The notes under the pieces are model-generated. The model was not told the origin of the DNA, did not search any database, and saw nothing but the letters and a program-made list of their open reading frames with translations. From positions 3,481-67,480 of the forward strand of contig NZ_JBHUEK010000011.1 of assembly GCF_042680725.1 (NCBI RefSeq): 64,000 nt of DNA, given 5' to 3'. A program made the translations under genes and the position numbers. This document shows, one piece after another, positions 36,041 through 44,498 of this stretch. Source of the DNA: Ferdinandcohnia salidurans. Lineage in GTDB: Bacteria; Bacillota; Bacilli; Bacillales; Bacillaceae_L. The stretch's first letter is position 1. The number at the start of each line of letters is the position of its first letter.

Positions 36041-36409
36041 ATGATTCAACAAGAAACTCGTTTGAAAGTTGCTGACAATTCTGGAGCACGTGAAGTACTA
36101 ACTATTAAAGTATTAGGTGGTTCAGGTCGTAAAACAGCAAATATCGGTGATGTTATCGTATGTACAGTAAAACAAGCAACACCAGGTGGCGTTGTCAAAA
36201 AAGGTGATGTTGTTAAAGCTGTTATCGTACGTACTAAACGTGGTGTGCGTCGTAATGACGGTACTTACATCCGTTTTGATGAAAATGCCTGCGTTATTAT
36301 CCGTGATGACAAGAGTCCACGTGGAACTCGTATCTTCGGTCCTGTGGCACGTGAATTACGTGATAGCAACTTTATGAAAATTGTTTCATTAGCTCCAGAA
36401 GTATTATAA
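36041..36409 (+). CDS. rplN: Ribosomal protein uL14
   Basis: 122 residues, MIQQETRLKVADNSGAREVL. RGTRIFGPVARELRDSNFMKI near the C-terminus. It lies at the subunit interface, where RsfS also binds. First gene after a short gap in the spc section; AGGGAGG site. Confidence 0.98.
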   Translation: MIQQETRLKVADNSGAREVLTIKVLGGSGRKTANIGDVIVCTVKQATPGGVVKKGDVVKAVIVRTKRGVRRNDGTYIRFDENACVIIRDDKSPRGTRIFGPVARELRDSNFMKIVSLAPEVL

Positions 36410-36446
36410 TTCGAAATCGATTAGCCTTTAAGGAGGTGCGAAATAG

Positions 36447-36758
36447 ATGCATGTAAAAAAGGGTGACAAGGTACAGGTTATTTCAGGTAAAGATAAAGGT
36501 AAACAAGGTGTGATCCTTGAAAGCTTTCCAAAGAAAGACCGTGTTCTTGTAGAAGGCGTTAATATCGTAAAGAAACACTCAAAACCGTCTCAAGTGAATC
36601 CACAAGGTGGAATCATTAGCCAAGAGGCACCTATTCATGTATCAAATGTAATGCCATTAGATCCTAAATCTGGTACTCCAACACGTGTTGGTTACAAAGA
36701 TGTTGATGGCAAAAAGGTACGTGTAGCAAAAAAATCTGGTGAAGTTTTAGATAAATAG
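36447..36758 (+). CDS. rplX: Ribosomal protein uL24
   Basis: 103 residues with the KOW motif KKGDKVQVISGKDKGKQGVI at the N-terminus and a basic C-terminus. An assembly-initiator protein for the 50S. AAGGAGG site. Confidence 0.97.
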   Translation: MHVKKGDKVQVISGKDKGKQGVILESFPKKDRVLVEGVNIVKKHSKPSQVNPQGGIISQEAPIHVSNVMPLDPKSGTPTRVGYKDVDGKKVRVAKKSGEVLDK

Positions 36759-36782
36759 TAAACAAAGAAAGGAGGTACTTAC

Positions 36783-37322
36783 ATGAACCGCCTAAAAGAA
36801 AAATTTCAAAAAGAAATCACACCTGCTCTAATGAGCAAGTTTAACTATAAGTCTGTTATGCAGGTTCCGAAAGTAGAAAAAATCGTGATCAACATGGGTG
36901 TTGGTGACGCAGTTCAAAACTCTAAAGTTTTAGATAACGCAGTAGAGGAGTTAGCTGCTCTAAGTGGTCAAAAGCCAGTTGTAACTAGAGCTAAGAAATC
37001 TATCGCTGGTTTCCGTCTTCGTGAGGGTATGCCAATCGGTGCGAAAGTTACATTACGTGGTGAACGTATGTATGATTTCCTAGATAAGCTTGTTTCTATC
37101 TCACTTCCGCGTGTACGTGACTTCCGTGGTGTATCAAAGAAATCTTTTGATGGTCGTGGTAACTACACATTAGGTGTAAAAGAACAATTAATTTTTCCTG
37201 AAATTGATTACGATAAAGTAAGTAAAGTTCGTGGTATGGATATCGTTATCGTAACAACTGCAAATACTGACGAAGAAGCTCGTGAGTTATTAACAGCGTT
37301 CGGTATGCCGTTCCAAAAGTAA
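36783..37322 (+). CDS. rplE: Ribosomal protein uL5
   Basis: 179 residues. VPKVEKIVINMGVGDAVQNS near residue 28 and RDFRGVSKKSFDGRGNYTLG near 110-130 are family motifs. It binds 5S rRNA in the central protuberance. AAAGGAGG site. Confidence 0.98.
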   Translation: MNRLKEKFQKEITPALMSKFNYKSVMQVPKVEKIVINMGVGDAVQNSKVLDNAVEELAALSGQKPVVTRAKKSIAGFRLREGMPIGAKVTLRGERMYDFLDKLVSISLPRVRDFRGVSKKSFDGRGNYTLGVKEQLIFPEIDYDKVSKVRGMDIVIVTTANTDEEARELLTAFGMPFQK

Positions 37323-37335
37323 AGGAGGCGAAAAC

Positions 37336-37521
37336 GTGGCTAAAAAATCAATGATTGCGAAACAAAAACGCACACAGAAATTTAAAGTACAAGAGTACAC
37401 TCGTTGCGAACGTTGCGGCCGTCCACACTCTGTATTACGTAAATTTAAATTATGCCGTATTTGTTTCCGTGAACTAGCTTATAAGGGTCAAATTCCTGGT
37501 GTAAAAAAAGCAAGTTGGTAA
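37336..37521 (+). CDS. rpsZ: Ribosomal protein uS14, type Z (zinc-binding)
   Basis: 61 residues from GTG 37336. Zinc ligands in CERCGRPHSVLRKFKLCRIC (two CxxC). This is the short C+ form encoded in the spc operon of Bacillus; the C- paralogue (rpsN) normally lies elsewhere. AAAGGAGG precedes the start. Confidence 0.95.
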   Translation: MAKKSMIAKQKRTQKFKVQEYTRCERCGRPHSVLRKFKLCRICFRELAYKGQIPGVKKASW

Positions 37522-37551
37522 ACCCCGAATTGGGAAGGAGGTAAAAATACT

Positions 37552-37950
37552 ATGGTGATGACAGATCCAATTGCAGATATGCTTACTCGCATCCGTAATG
37601 CGAACATGGTTCGTCATGAGAAGCTTGAAATCCCTGCATCAAATATCAAAAGGGAAATCGCTGAAATTTTAAAGCGTGAAGGTTTCGTTCGTGACGTTGA
37701 ATATATTGAGGATGATAAACAAGGTATTATCCGTATCTTCTTAAAGTACGGTGCAAACAATGAGCGCGTAATTACTGGTCTTAAGCGTATTAGTAAGCCT
37801 GGTCTACGTGTTTATGCAAAATCTAACGAAGTACCACGTGTGTTAAACGGTTTAGGAATCGCGATCGTTTCAACTTCACAAGGTGTGTTAACTGATAAAG
37901 AAGCTCGTCAAAAGCAAGCCGGCGGAGAAGTATTAGCTTACGTTTGGTAA
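37552..37950 (+). CDS. rpsH: Ribosomal protein uS8
   Basis: 132 residues, beginning MVMTDPIADMLTRIRNANMV. C-terminal signature STSQGVLTDKEARQKQAGGE. Central-domain 16S binder and, in E. coli, the spc-operon repressor. AAGGAGG site; the next gene follows in 28 bases. Confidence 0.97.
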   Translation: MVMTDPIADMLTRIRNANMVRHEKLEIPASNIKREIAEILKREGFVRDVEYIEDDKQGIIRIFLKYGANNERVITGLKRISKPGLRVYAKSNEVPRVLNGLGIAIVSTSQGVLTDKEARQKQAGGEVLAYVW

Positions 37951-37978
37951 TAGCTTGAAAAGAATGGAGGTGTAGTAC

Positions 37979-38515
37979 ATGTCACGTATTGGTAAAAAAC
38001 CAATCGAAATACCATCAGGTGTTACTGTAACTTTCAACGGTAATACTGTTACTGTTAAGGGACCAAAGGGCGAATTAACTCGTGCTTTCCACCCTGATAT
38101 GCAAATCAATGTTGAAGAGAACGTAATTAGCGTTACTCGTCCAACTGATAATAAAGAACACCGTGCTCTTCACGGCACAACTCGTAGTCTTTTAGGAAAC
38201 ATGGTTGAAGGTGTATCCAAAGGTTTTGAAAGAGGTTTAGAGCTAATCGGGGTCGGATACCGTGCTCAAAAATCTGGTAATAAACTTGTCCTAAACGTTG
38301 GATATTCTCATCCAGTAGAAATCGTTCCAGAGACTGGCGTAGAAATCGATGTACCGTCTAACACAAAGATTGTTGTTAAAGGTATCGACAAAGAACGCGT
38401 TGGAGCGTTAGCTGCTAATATTCGTGGTGTACGTCCGCCTGAGCCTTATAAAGGAAAAGGTATTCGCTACGAAGGTGAATTTGTTCGTCGTAAGGAAGGT
38501 AAAACTGCGAAGTAA
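37979..38515 (+). CDS. rplF: Ribosomal protein uL6
   Basis: 178 residues, MSRIGKKPIEIPSGVTVTF; the C-terminal signature PEPYKGKGIRYEGEFVRRKEGK is present. Two homologous alpha/beta domains. It sits near the sarcin-ricin loop. Confidence 0.98.
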   Translation: MSRIGKKPIEIPSGVTVTFNGNTVTVKGPKGELTRAFHPDMQINVEENVISVTRPTDNKEHRALHGTTRSLLGNMVEGVSKGFERGLELIGVGYRAQKSGNKLVLNVGYSHPVEIVPETGVEIDVPSNTKIVVKGIDKERVGALAANIRGVRPPEPYKGKGIRYEGEFVRRKEGKTAK

Positions 38516-38547
38516 GCCTTTTTAGGTAAAAGAAAGGAGAGACGTAA

Positions 38548-38910
38548 ATGATTACGAAACAGGATAAAAATGCAGTTCGTAGAAAAAGACATGCTCGTGT
38601 TCGTTCTCGTGTTTCAGGAACTGCTACTCGTCCTCGCTTAAATGTGTTCCGCTCAAATAAACACATTTACGCTCAATTAATCGATGATGTGAACTCAGTA
38701 ACAATCGCAAGTGCTTCTACATTAGATAAAGAACTTTCTGTTGAAGGTGCTGGAAACGTAGATGCAGCTACAAAGGTTGGCGAACTAGTTGCAAAACGTG
38801 GAATTGAAAAAGGAATCAAAGAGGTTGTATTCGACCGCGGAGGTTACTTATATCACGGACGTGTTAAAGCACTAGCAGATGCTGCTCGTGAAGCTGGACT
38901 ACAATTTTAA
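38548..38910 (+). CDS. rplR: Ribosomal protein uL18
   Basis: 120 residues. RVRSRVSGTATRPRLNVFRS and the C-terminal FDRGGYLYHGRVKALADAAREAGL. 5S rRNA-binding protein of the central protuberance. AAAGGAGAG site. Confidence 0.98.
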   Translation: MITKQDKNAVRRKRHARVRSRVSGTATRPRLNVFRSNKHIYAQLIDDVNSVTIASASTLDKELSVEGAGNVDAATKVGELVAKRGIEKGIKEVVFDRGGYLYHGRVKALADAAREAGLQF

Positions 38911-38932
38911 TAAAAAAGGAGGGACATTATAG

Positions 38933-39433
38933 ATGCGTCGCATTGATCCAAACAAATTAGAACTTGAAGAACGCGTAGTTACCGTTAACCGTGTAGCTAA
39001 GGTTGTTAAAGGTGGTCGTCGTTTCCGCTTTGCAGCACTAGTTGTTGTCGGTGATAAGAACGGACATGTTGGTTTTGGAACTGGTAAAGCTCAAGAAGTT
39101 CCAGATGCAATTCGTAAAGCAATTGAAGATGCTAAAAAGAATCTTGTTTCTGTACCAATGGTCGGAACAACAATTCCACACCAAGTAATTGGTCAATTTG
39201 GAGCAGGTGAAGTACTATTAAAACCTGCATCTGAAGGTACTGGTGTTATCGCTGGTGGACCAGTTCGTGCGGTATTAGAACTTGCTGGTGTTGGTGATAT
39301 CCTTTCTAAGTCATTAGGAACAAATACTCCTGTAAATATGATTCGTGCTACAATAGAAGGATTAACTCAATTAAAGCGTGCTGAAGAAGTAGCTAAGTTA
39401 CGTGGTAAATCAGTAGAAGAACTGTTAGGATAG
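38933..39433 (+). CDS. rpsE: Ribosomal protein uS5
   Basis: 166 residues. RVAKVVKGGRRFRFAALVVVG is the dsRBD-like N-domain, where spectinomycin-resistance changes occur; wild type by eye. The C-domain has TIPHQVIGQFGAG and AGGPVRAVLELAGV. AAGGAGGG site. Confidence 0.98.
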   Translation: MRRIDPNKLELEERVVTVNRVAKVVKGGRRFRFAALVVVGDKNGHVGFGTGKAQEVPDAIRKAIEDAKKNLVSVPMVGTTIPHQVIGQFGAGEVLLKPASEGTGVIAGGPVRAVLELAGVGDILSKSLGTNTPVNMIRATIEGLTQLKRAEEVAKLRGKSVEELLG

Positions 39434-39445
39434 GAGGGAAAACAC

Positions 39446-39628
39446 ATGTCAAAGAAATTAGAAATCACCCTCACTCGCAGTGTCATTGGACGTCCTGAAG
39501 ACCAACGTGTAACTGTTCGTACTCTTGGATTGAAAAAATTACATCAAACTGTTGTTCATGATGATAATGCTGCGATTCGCGGTATGATTAATAAAGTTGC
39601 TCACCTAGTTACGGTTAAAGAACAATAA
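39446..39628 (+). CDS. rpmD: Ribosomal protein uL30
   Basis: 60 residues, KKLEITLTRSVIGRPEDQR, with LGLKKLHQTVVHDDNAAIRGM. It starts 12 bases after rpsE; the site TAGGAGGG overlaps the rpsE stop. Confidence 0.97.
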   Translation: MSKKLEITLTRSVIGRPEDQRVTVRTLGLKKLHQTVVHDDNAAIRGMINKVAHLVTVKEQ

Positions 39629-39661
39629 TCGAATTTTTTTCTGAAATAAGGAGGTGCCCAA

Positions 39662-40102
39662 ATGAAACTTCATGAATTACAACCGGCTGAAGGTTCTCGT
39701 AAAACACGTAACCGTGTAGGACGTGGAACTGGTTCAGGTAATGGTAAAACATCTGGTAAAGGTCATAAAGGTCAAAAAGCGCGTTCTGGTGGCGGTGTTC
39801 GTCCTGGATTTGAAGGTGGTCAAACGCCTCTATTCCAACGCCTACCAAAACGTGGTTTTACAAACATCAATCGCAAAGACTTTGCAATTGTTAACCTTGA
39901 AACATTAAATCGTTTCGAAGACGGAACAGAAGTTACACCTGAACTTTTAATTGAAACTGGCGTTGTAAGTAAACTTAATGCTGGTGTTAAGATCCTTGGA
40001 AAAGGTACTCTTGACAAAAAGCTAACAGTTAGAGCTCACAAATTCTCCTCTACTGCTCAACAAGCTATTGAAGCTGCTGGCGGAAAAACTGAGGTGATTT
40101 AA
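39662..40102 (+). CDS. rplO: Ribosomal protein uL15
   Basis: 146 residues. A glycine/lysine-rich N-terminal arm (RVGRGTGSGNGKTSGKGHKG) threads 23S rRNA, and the C-domain ends EAAGGKTEVI. The stop overlaps the secY start by one base (TAATG). Confidence 0.97.
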   Translation: MKLHELQPAEGSRKTRNRVGRGTGSGNGKTSGKGHKGQKARSGGGVRPGFEGGQTPLFQRLPKRGFTNINRKDFAIVNLETLNRFEDGTEVTPELLIETGVVSKLNAGVKILGKGTLDKKLTVRAHKFSSTAQQAIEAAGGKTEVI

Positions 40103-41394
40103 TGTTTCAAACAATCTCCAATTTTATGCGCGTTGGTGATATAAGAAACAAGATTATATTCACCTTACTAATGTTAGTAGTATTTCGAATCGGCACCTTT
40201 ATTCCAGTACCAAATGTAAATGCCGATGTTTTAAAAGCGACTGACAGCAATACAGCGTTTGGCCTTTTAAATACATTTGGTGGTGGAGCACTGTTTAACT
40301 TCTCAATCCTTGCAATGGGGATCATGCCTTACATTACTGCTTCAATTATTATTCAATTGTTGCAAATGGACGTTGTTCCTAAATTTACGGAATGGTCTAA
40401 GCAAGGAGAAGTTGGACGTCGTAAATTGGCTCAATTTACTCGTTATGGCACAATAGTGCTTGGTTTTATCCAAGCATTAGGTATGTCAATCGGCTTTAAC
40501 AATATGTCAAACGGGATGTTAATTGAAAATCCAAACATTGGTACTTACCTACTAATTGCTGTAGTTCTAACTGCCGGAACAGCATTTTTAATGTGGTTAG
40601 GTGAACAGATTACAGCTAAAGGTGTTGGTAACGGAATTTCAATTATTATCTTTGCTGGTATTGTTGCCGCAATTCCAACGGCTGTAAATCAATACTATGT
40701 ACAGCAGTTTCAAGATGCTGGAGATCAGTTATTCTTACGTATCATTACTGTTGTATTATTGTTAATTGCCGTTATAGCTGTTGTTGTAGGTGTAATATTC
40801 GTACAACAAGCTTTACGAAAAATTCCAATCCAATATGCAAAGCGATTAGCTGCTAATAGCCCGGTTGGAGGACACTCTACTCATTTACCGTTAAAAGTAA
40901 ATGCGGCTGGTGTTATTCCTGTAATCTTTGCAGTTTCCTTCATTATTACGCCACCAACGATTGCTTCGTTCTTTGGTCCTAATGCGGTAACTGAATGGAT
41001 TCAAAAATATTTTGATTATACTCAGCCTGTTGGGATGATCATATATATCGCACTAATCATTGCGTTCACATATTTCTATACATTTGTTCAAGTAAATCCT
41101 GAGCAAATGGCAGATAATTTAAAAAAGCAAGGCGGCTATATTCCAGGGATTCGCCCAGGAAGAAATACGCAAGAGTATGTAACGAAAATTCTGTATCGAT
41201 TAACATTTGTTGGTTCTATTTTCTTAGCAGCTATTTCTGTTCTTCCTGTATTCTTTATAAAATTTGCGAATTTACCGGAGTCTTTACAAATTGGTGGAAC
41301 GAGCTTACTCATCGTTATCGGTGTTGCACTGGAAACAATGAAGCAACTTGAAAGTCAACTTGTAAAACGCCATTATAAAGGATTTATCAAATAA
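40102..41394 (+). CDS. secY: SecY, preprotein translocase channel subunit
   Basis: 430 residues with ten hydrophobic segments. GIMPYITASIIIQLL is the family's second signature and QYAKRLAANSPVGGHSTHLP begins the cytoplasmic loop 5-6 region; GNGISIIIFAGI is also typical. It forms the protein-conducting pore with SecE (13.6 kb). Translation is coupled to rplO. Confidence 0.98.
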   Translation: MFQTISNFMRVGDIRNKIIFTLLMLVVFRIGTFIPVPNVNADVLKATDSNTAFGLLNTFGGGALFNFSILAMGIMPYITASIIIQLLQMDVVPKFTEWSKQGEVGRRKLAQFTRYGTIVLGFIQALGMSIGFNNMSNGMLIENPNIGTYLLIAVVLTAGTAFLMWLGEQITAKGVGNGISIIIFAGIVAAIPTAVNQYYVQQFQDAGDQLFLRIITVVLLLIAVIAVVVGVIFVQQALRKIPIQYAKRLAANSPVGGHSTHLPLKVNAAGVIPVIFAVSFIITPPTIASFFGPNAVTEWIQKYFDYTQPVGMIIYIALIIAFTYFYTFVQVNPEQMADNLKKQGGYIPGIRPGRNTQEYVTKILYRLTFVGSIFLAAISVLPVFFIKFANLPESLQIGGTSLLIVIGVALETMKQLESQLVKRHYKGFIK

Positions 41395-41398
41395 GGTA

Positions 41399-41437
41399 CT
41401 GGGAATACATTTCCCAGCACCTCTAAGATAAAGAGGC
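41399..41437 (+). repeat. Paired hairpins between secY and adk
   Basis: CTGGGAA...TTCCCAG and CCTCT...AGAGG stand back to back, without a T-run. Possible processing elements. Confidence 0.6.
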
Positions 41438-41453
41438 TGAGGGGGCAAATCAC

Positions 41454-42104
41454 TTGAACTTAGTATTAATGGGGCTTCCGGGTGCTGGTAAAGGTACTCA
41501 AGCTGAAAAAATCGTAGAAAAGTACAATATCCCTCATATCTCTACGGGAGATATGTTCCGTGCTGCAATTAAAGATGGAACAGAACTAGGGCTTCAAGCA
41601 AAGTCCTTTATGGATAAAGGTGAGCTTGTTCCTGATGAAGTTACGATCGGAATTGTCCGTGAGCGATTAAGCAAAGAAGATTGCAAGAAGGGTTTCTTAC
41701 TTGATGGATTTCCACGTACCGTTCCACAAGCAGAAGCACTTGAGACAATTCTTACTGACCTCGATAAAAAAATTGACTATGTGATTAACATTGATGTCAA
41801 TTCTGAAATCTTACTTGAGAGATTAACAGGTCGACGAATTTGTAAGGAATGTGGTTCTACGTACCACTTAGTATTTAACCCACCTACTCAGGAGGGTAAA
41901 TGTGATAAGTGTGGCGGTGAACTTTATCAACGTGCAGATGATAATGCGGAAACAGTTGGAACTCGTCTACAAGTAAATATCGAGCAATCTAAGCCACTTC
42001 TTGACTTTTATCAGGAAAAGGGATATCTTCGCAATATCAATGGGCAACAAGAAATAAACAAAGTTTTTGGTGATGTAGAGGAGCTTCTTGGGGGATTAAA
42101 GTAA
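41454..42104 (+). CDS. adk: Adk, adenylate kinase, zinc-lid type
   Basis: 216 residues from TTG 41454 (GAGGGGG upstream). The P-loop GLPGAGKGTQ is near residue 8. The LID domain carries four cysteines in CKECGSTYH...CDKCGG starting at Cys130, the Gram-positive zinc form. It equilibrates ATP, ADP and AMP. The stop directly abuts the map ATG. Confidence 0.97.
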   Translation: MNLVLMGLPGAGKGTQAEKIVEKYNIPHISTGDMFRAAIKDGTELGLQAKSFMDKGELVPDEVTIGIVRERLSKEDCKKGFLLDGFPRTVPQAEALETILTDLDKKIDYVINIDVNSEILLERLTGRRICKECGSTYHLVFNPPTQEGKCDKCGGELYQRADDNAETVGTRLQVNIEQSKPLLDFYQEKGYLRNINGQQEINKVFGDVEELLGGLK

Positions 42105-42851
42105 ATGATTATTTGCAAGTCTCCAAGAGAGATCGAAATTATGCGCGAGGCTGGAAAGATCGTTGCATTGACACACCAAGAATTACAACAATATATTACT
42201 CCAGGGATTTCAACGAAAGAACTGGATACAATTGCTGAAAAGTTTATTCGTGGATTTGATGCAATTCCTTCTTTTAAAGGGTATAATGGTTTTCGCGGTA
42301 GTATCTGTACCTCTGTTAATGAAGAGTTGGTACATGGCATGCCAGGTGATCGCGTTTTACAAGATGGAGATATCATTAGTATCGATATCGGAGCGCAATA
42401 CAACGGCTATCATGGTGACTCAGCTTGGACATATCCAGTAGGTACGATTCATAACGAAAATCAAAAACTTCTCACTGTAACCGAAGAATCCCTTTATCGA
42501 GGATTAGAGGAAGCAAAACCTGGTGTGCGTCTTTCAAATATTTCTCATGCAATCCAAGTTTATGTCGAAGCGAACAATTTCTCGATCGTACGAGAATATG
42601 TTGGTCACGGTGTGGGCAAAGAATTACATGAGGAGCCGCAAATTCCACATTACGGTCCTCCTAATAAAGGACCACGTTTAAAACCAGGAATGGTACTTGC
42701 CGTTGAACCGATGGTAAATGCAGGTAGTCGATACGTGAAGACGTTAGCAGATAACTGGACTGTTGTAACAGTCGATGGCAAAACGTGTGCGCATTTTGAA
42801 CATACGATTGCTATTACAGAAACAGGGTATGAGATCTTAACAAAATTGTAA
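42105..42851 (+). CDS. map: Map, methionine aminopeptidase type I
   Basis: 248 residues. The metal site is built by SIDIGAQYNGYHGDSAWT, YVGHGVGKELHEEP and AVEPMVNAGS, containing the Asp, Asp, His, Glu and Glu ligands. It removes N-terminal Met from new proteins. No gap separates it from adk; the ribosome binding site CTTGGGGG lies inside adk. Confidence 0.97.
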   Translation: MIICKSPREIEIMREAGKIVALTHQELQQYITPGISTKELDTIAEKFIRGFDAIPSFKGYNGFRGSICTSVNEELVHGMPGDRVLQDGDIISIDIGAQYNGYHGDSAWTYPVGTIHNENQKLLTVTEESLYRGLEEAKPGVRLSNISHAIQVYVEANNFSIVREYVGHGVGKELHEEPQIPHYGPPNKGPRLKPGMVLAVEPMVNAGSRYVKTLADNWTVVTVDGKTCAHFEHTIAITETGYEILTKL

Positions 42852-42884
42852 GGCACAAACCCTATTCATTAGAATAACATTCAT

Positions 42885-43015
42885 CTAATTTTTGATTACG
42901 TATCTCCGGAAGTTCAGAGCAGTATTAAGGAAACTGGTCGATGGCAAACGTAAAGCAATGTTAGTGTGTATCGAAGTTTGTCAATGAGCAAGTTACTGAT
43001 TTGAAGAAGGGAGAA
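42885..43015 (+). pseudogene. ybzG: Decayed C-terminal remnant of the KOW-domain gene ybzG
   Basis: Three reading frames in succession resemble the C-terminus of the YbzG/KOW protein normally found between map and infA. Frame one (42885-42941) reads FDYVSPEVQSSIKETGR, frame two (from 42943) GKRKA, and frame three (from 42974) KFVNEQVTD. The remembered Bacillus sequence is of the form LLDxVSPEVxxSxxETGRVTNGKLRFALxKF. The N-terminal two thirds and the start codon are missing. The frame shifts and internal stop at 42951 show it is not functional. Confidence 0.75.
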
Positions 43016-43022
43016 CATTCCA

Positions 43023-43241
43023 ATGGCGAAAGACGATGTAATTGAAGTTGAAGGTACTGTTGCTGAAACATTACCTAATGCAATGTTTAAAGTTGAATTA
43101 GAGAATGGTCATACTGTTTTGGCCCATGTTTCTGGTAAAATTCGCATGCACTTTATTCGTATTTTACCCGGAGACAAGGTAACGGTTGAATTATCACCTT
43201 ATGACTTGACTCGCGGTAGGATTACGTACCGTTTTAAATAA
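43023..43241 (+). CDS. infA: InfA, translation initiation factor IF-1
   Basis: 72 residues, MAKDDVIEVEGTVAETLPNAMF. S1/OB fold with HVSGKIRMHFIRILPGD. It binds the 30S A site during initiation. AAGGGAGA precedes the ATG. Confidence 0.98.
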   Translation: MAKDDVIEVEGTVAETLPNAMFKVELENGHTVLAHVSGKIRMHFIRILPGDKVTVELSPYDLTRGRITYRFK

Positions 43242-43270
43242 ATGCGCTCCGAACTATCAAGGAGGTTTGA

Positions 43271-43387
<117 letters not shown>

Positions 43388-43410
43388 ATAATAAGGAGGT
43401 GTACGTCTAA

Positions 43411-43776
43411 ATGGCACGTATTGCTGGTGTTGATATTCCGCGTGAAAAACGTGTGGTTATATCTTTAACATATATTTTTGGAATCGGACGTCCAACTGCA
43501 CAAAAAATCCTAGCAGAAGCTGGTGTTTCTGAAGATACACGAGTTCGTGATCTTACAGAAGACGAATTAAACAAGATCCGTGACATCGTTGACCGTTACA
43601 AAGTAGAAGGTGACCTTCGTCGTGAAGTATCACTTAACATCAAACGTTTAATCGAAATCGGTTCTTACCGTGGTCTACGTCATCGTCGTGGATTACCTGT
43701 AAGAGGTCAAAATACAAAAAATAACGCTCGTACACGTAAAGGACCTCGTCGTACTGTAGCAAACAAGAAGAAATAG
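43411..43776 (+). CDS. rpsM: Ribosomal protein uS13
   Basis: 121 residues, MARIAGVDIPREKRVVISLT. Helix-two-turn-helix motif and C-terminal RGLPVRGQNTKNNARTRKG, which contacts P-site tRNA. AAGGAGGTG site. Confidence 0.98.
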   Translation: MARIAGVDIPREKRVVISLTYIFGIGRPTAQKILAEAGVSEDTRVRDLTEDELNKIRDIVDRYKVEGDLRREVSLNIKRLIEIGSYRGLRHRRGLPVRGQNTKNNARTRKGPRRTVANKKK

Positions 43777-43795
43777 TAAGGGAGGTAATGGATAA

Positions 43796-44185
43796 ATGGC
43801 ACGTAAAACGAATACTCGTAAACGTCGTGTGAAAAAGAATATTGAATCTGGTGTTGCACACATCCGTTCAACATTCAACAATACGATCGTAACAATTACA
43901 GATGCACACGGAAATGCAATTTCTTGGTCAAGTGCTGGTGCTCTTGGTTTCAGAGGTTCACGTAAGTCTACTCCATTCGCTGCACAAATGGCTGCTGAAA
44001 CAGCTGCAAAAGCATCAATGGAACATGGTATGAGAACTCTTGAAGTAACTGTAAAAGGCCCTGGTGCAGGACGTGAAGCTGCAATTCGTGCTCTTCAAGC
44101 TGCTGGTCTTGAAGTTACAGCTATTAAAGATGTTACTCCAGTACCACATAACGGATGTCGCCCACCAAAACGTCGTCGTGTATAA
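43796..44185 (+). CDS. rpsK: Ribosomal protein uS11
   Basis: 129 residues. IRSTFNNTIVTITDAHGNAI and DVTPVPHNGCRPPKRRRV at the C-terminus; the NG in PHNGC is the usual site of isoaspartate formation. Platform protein near the mRNA exit. Confidence 0.98.
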   Translation: MARKTNTRKRRVKKNIESGVAHIRSTFNNTIVTITDAHGNAISWSSAGALGFRGSRKSTPFAAQMAAETAAKASMEHGMRTLEVTVKGPGAGREAAIRALQAAGLEVTAIKDVTPVPHNGCRPPKRRRV

Positions 44186-44498
44186 CATAATTACAAATAC
44201 GACAAGACGTATTTGATCTTTTTCTGTATAAGATTTTTTATCCATGGCTATAATGGATTAATGGGTTTTGATAAACTTTTTTACTGTGTAAGGAAGCTTC
44301 AAATACTTTCTTATCTTATAAGTGTAACAAAGGCGTGAGTGAGTATTACTTACAAATCGCCATGTTTTCTTTATAAGTTCTTTACAGAATAATCGAGTTG
44401 TTGTGCACAGTTAGGGAACTTAACTTTTGGGAATTTCGGTTAGACGTCTTTGATCATGGTCTAGCCGAGGTTTCGACGTTTTGAAGGAGGGTTTATAA
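44186..44498 (+). other. Non-coding gap between rpsK and rpoA
   Basis: 313 bases without a gene. It starts with a family-B-like hairpin (44195-44217) followed by CTTTTT, which could act as a weak terminator. An ATCCAT/ATGGAT hairpin lies near 44240-44258. A nine-base-pair stem (CGGTTAGAC with GTCTAGCCG) near 44437-44467 sits just before the rpoA ribosome binding site. No confident promoter pair was found. Confidence 0.6.
44195..44222 (+). terminator. Hairpin with T-rich tail after rpsK
   Basis: AAATACG pairs with CGTATTT, followed by GATCTTTTT. The core matches the ends of the family B repeats. Terminator function is possible but the tail is interrupted. Confidence 0.45.
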
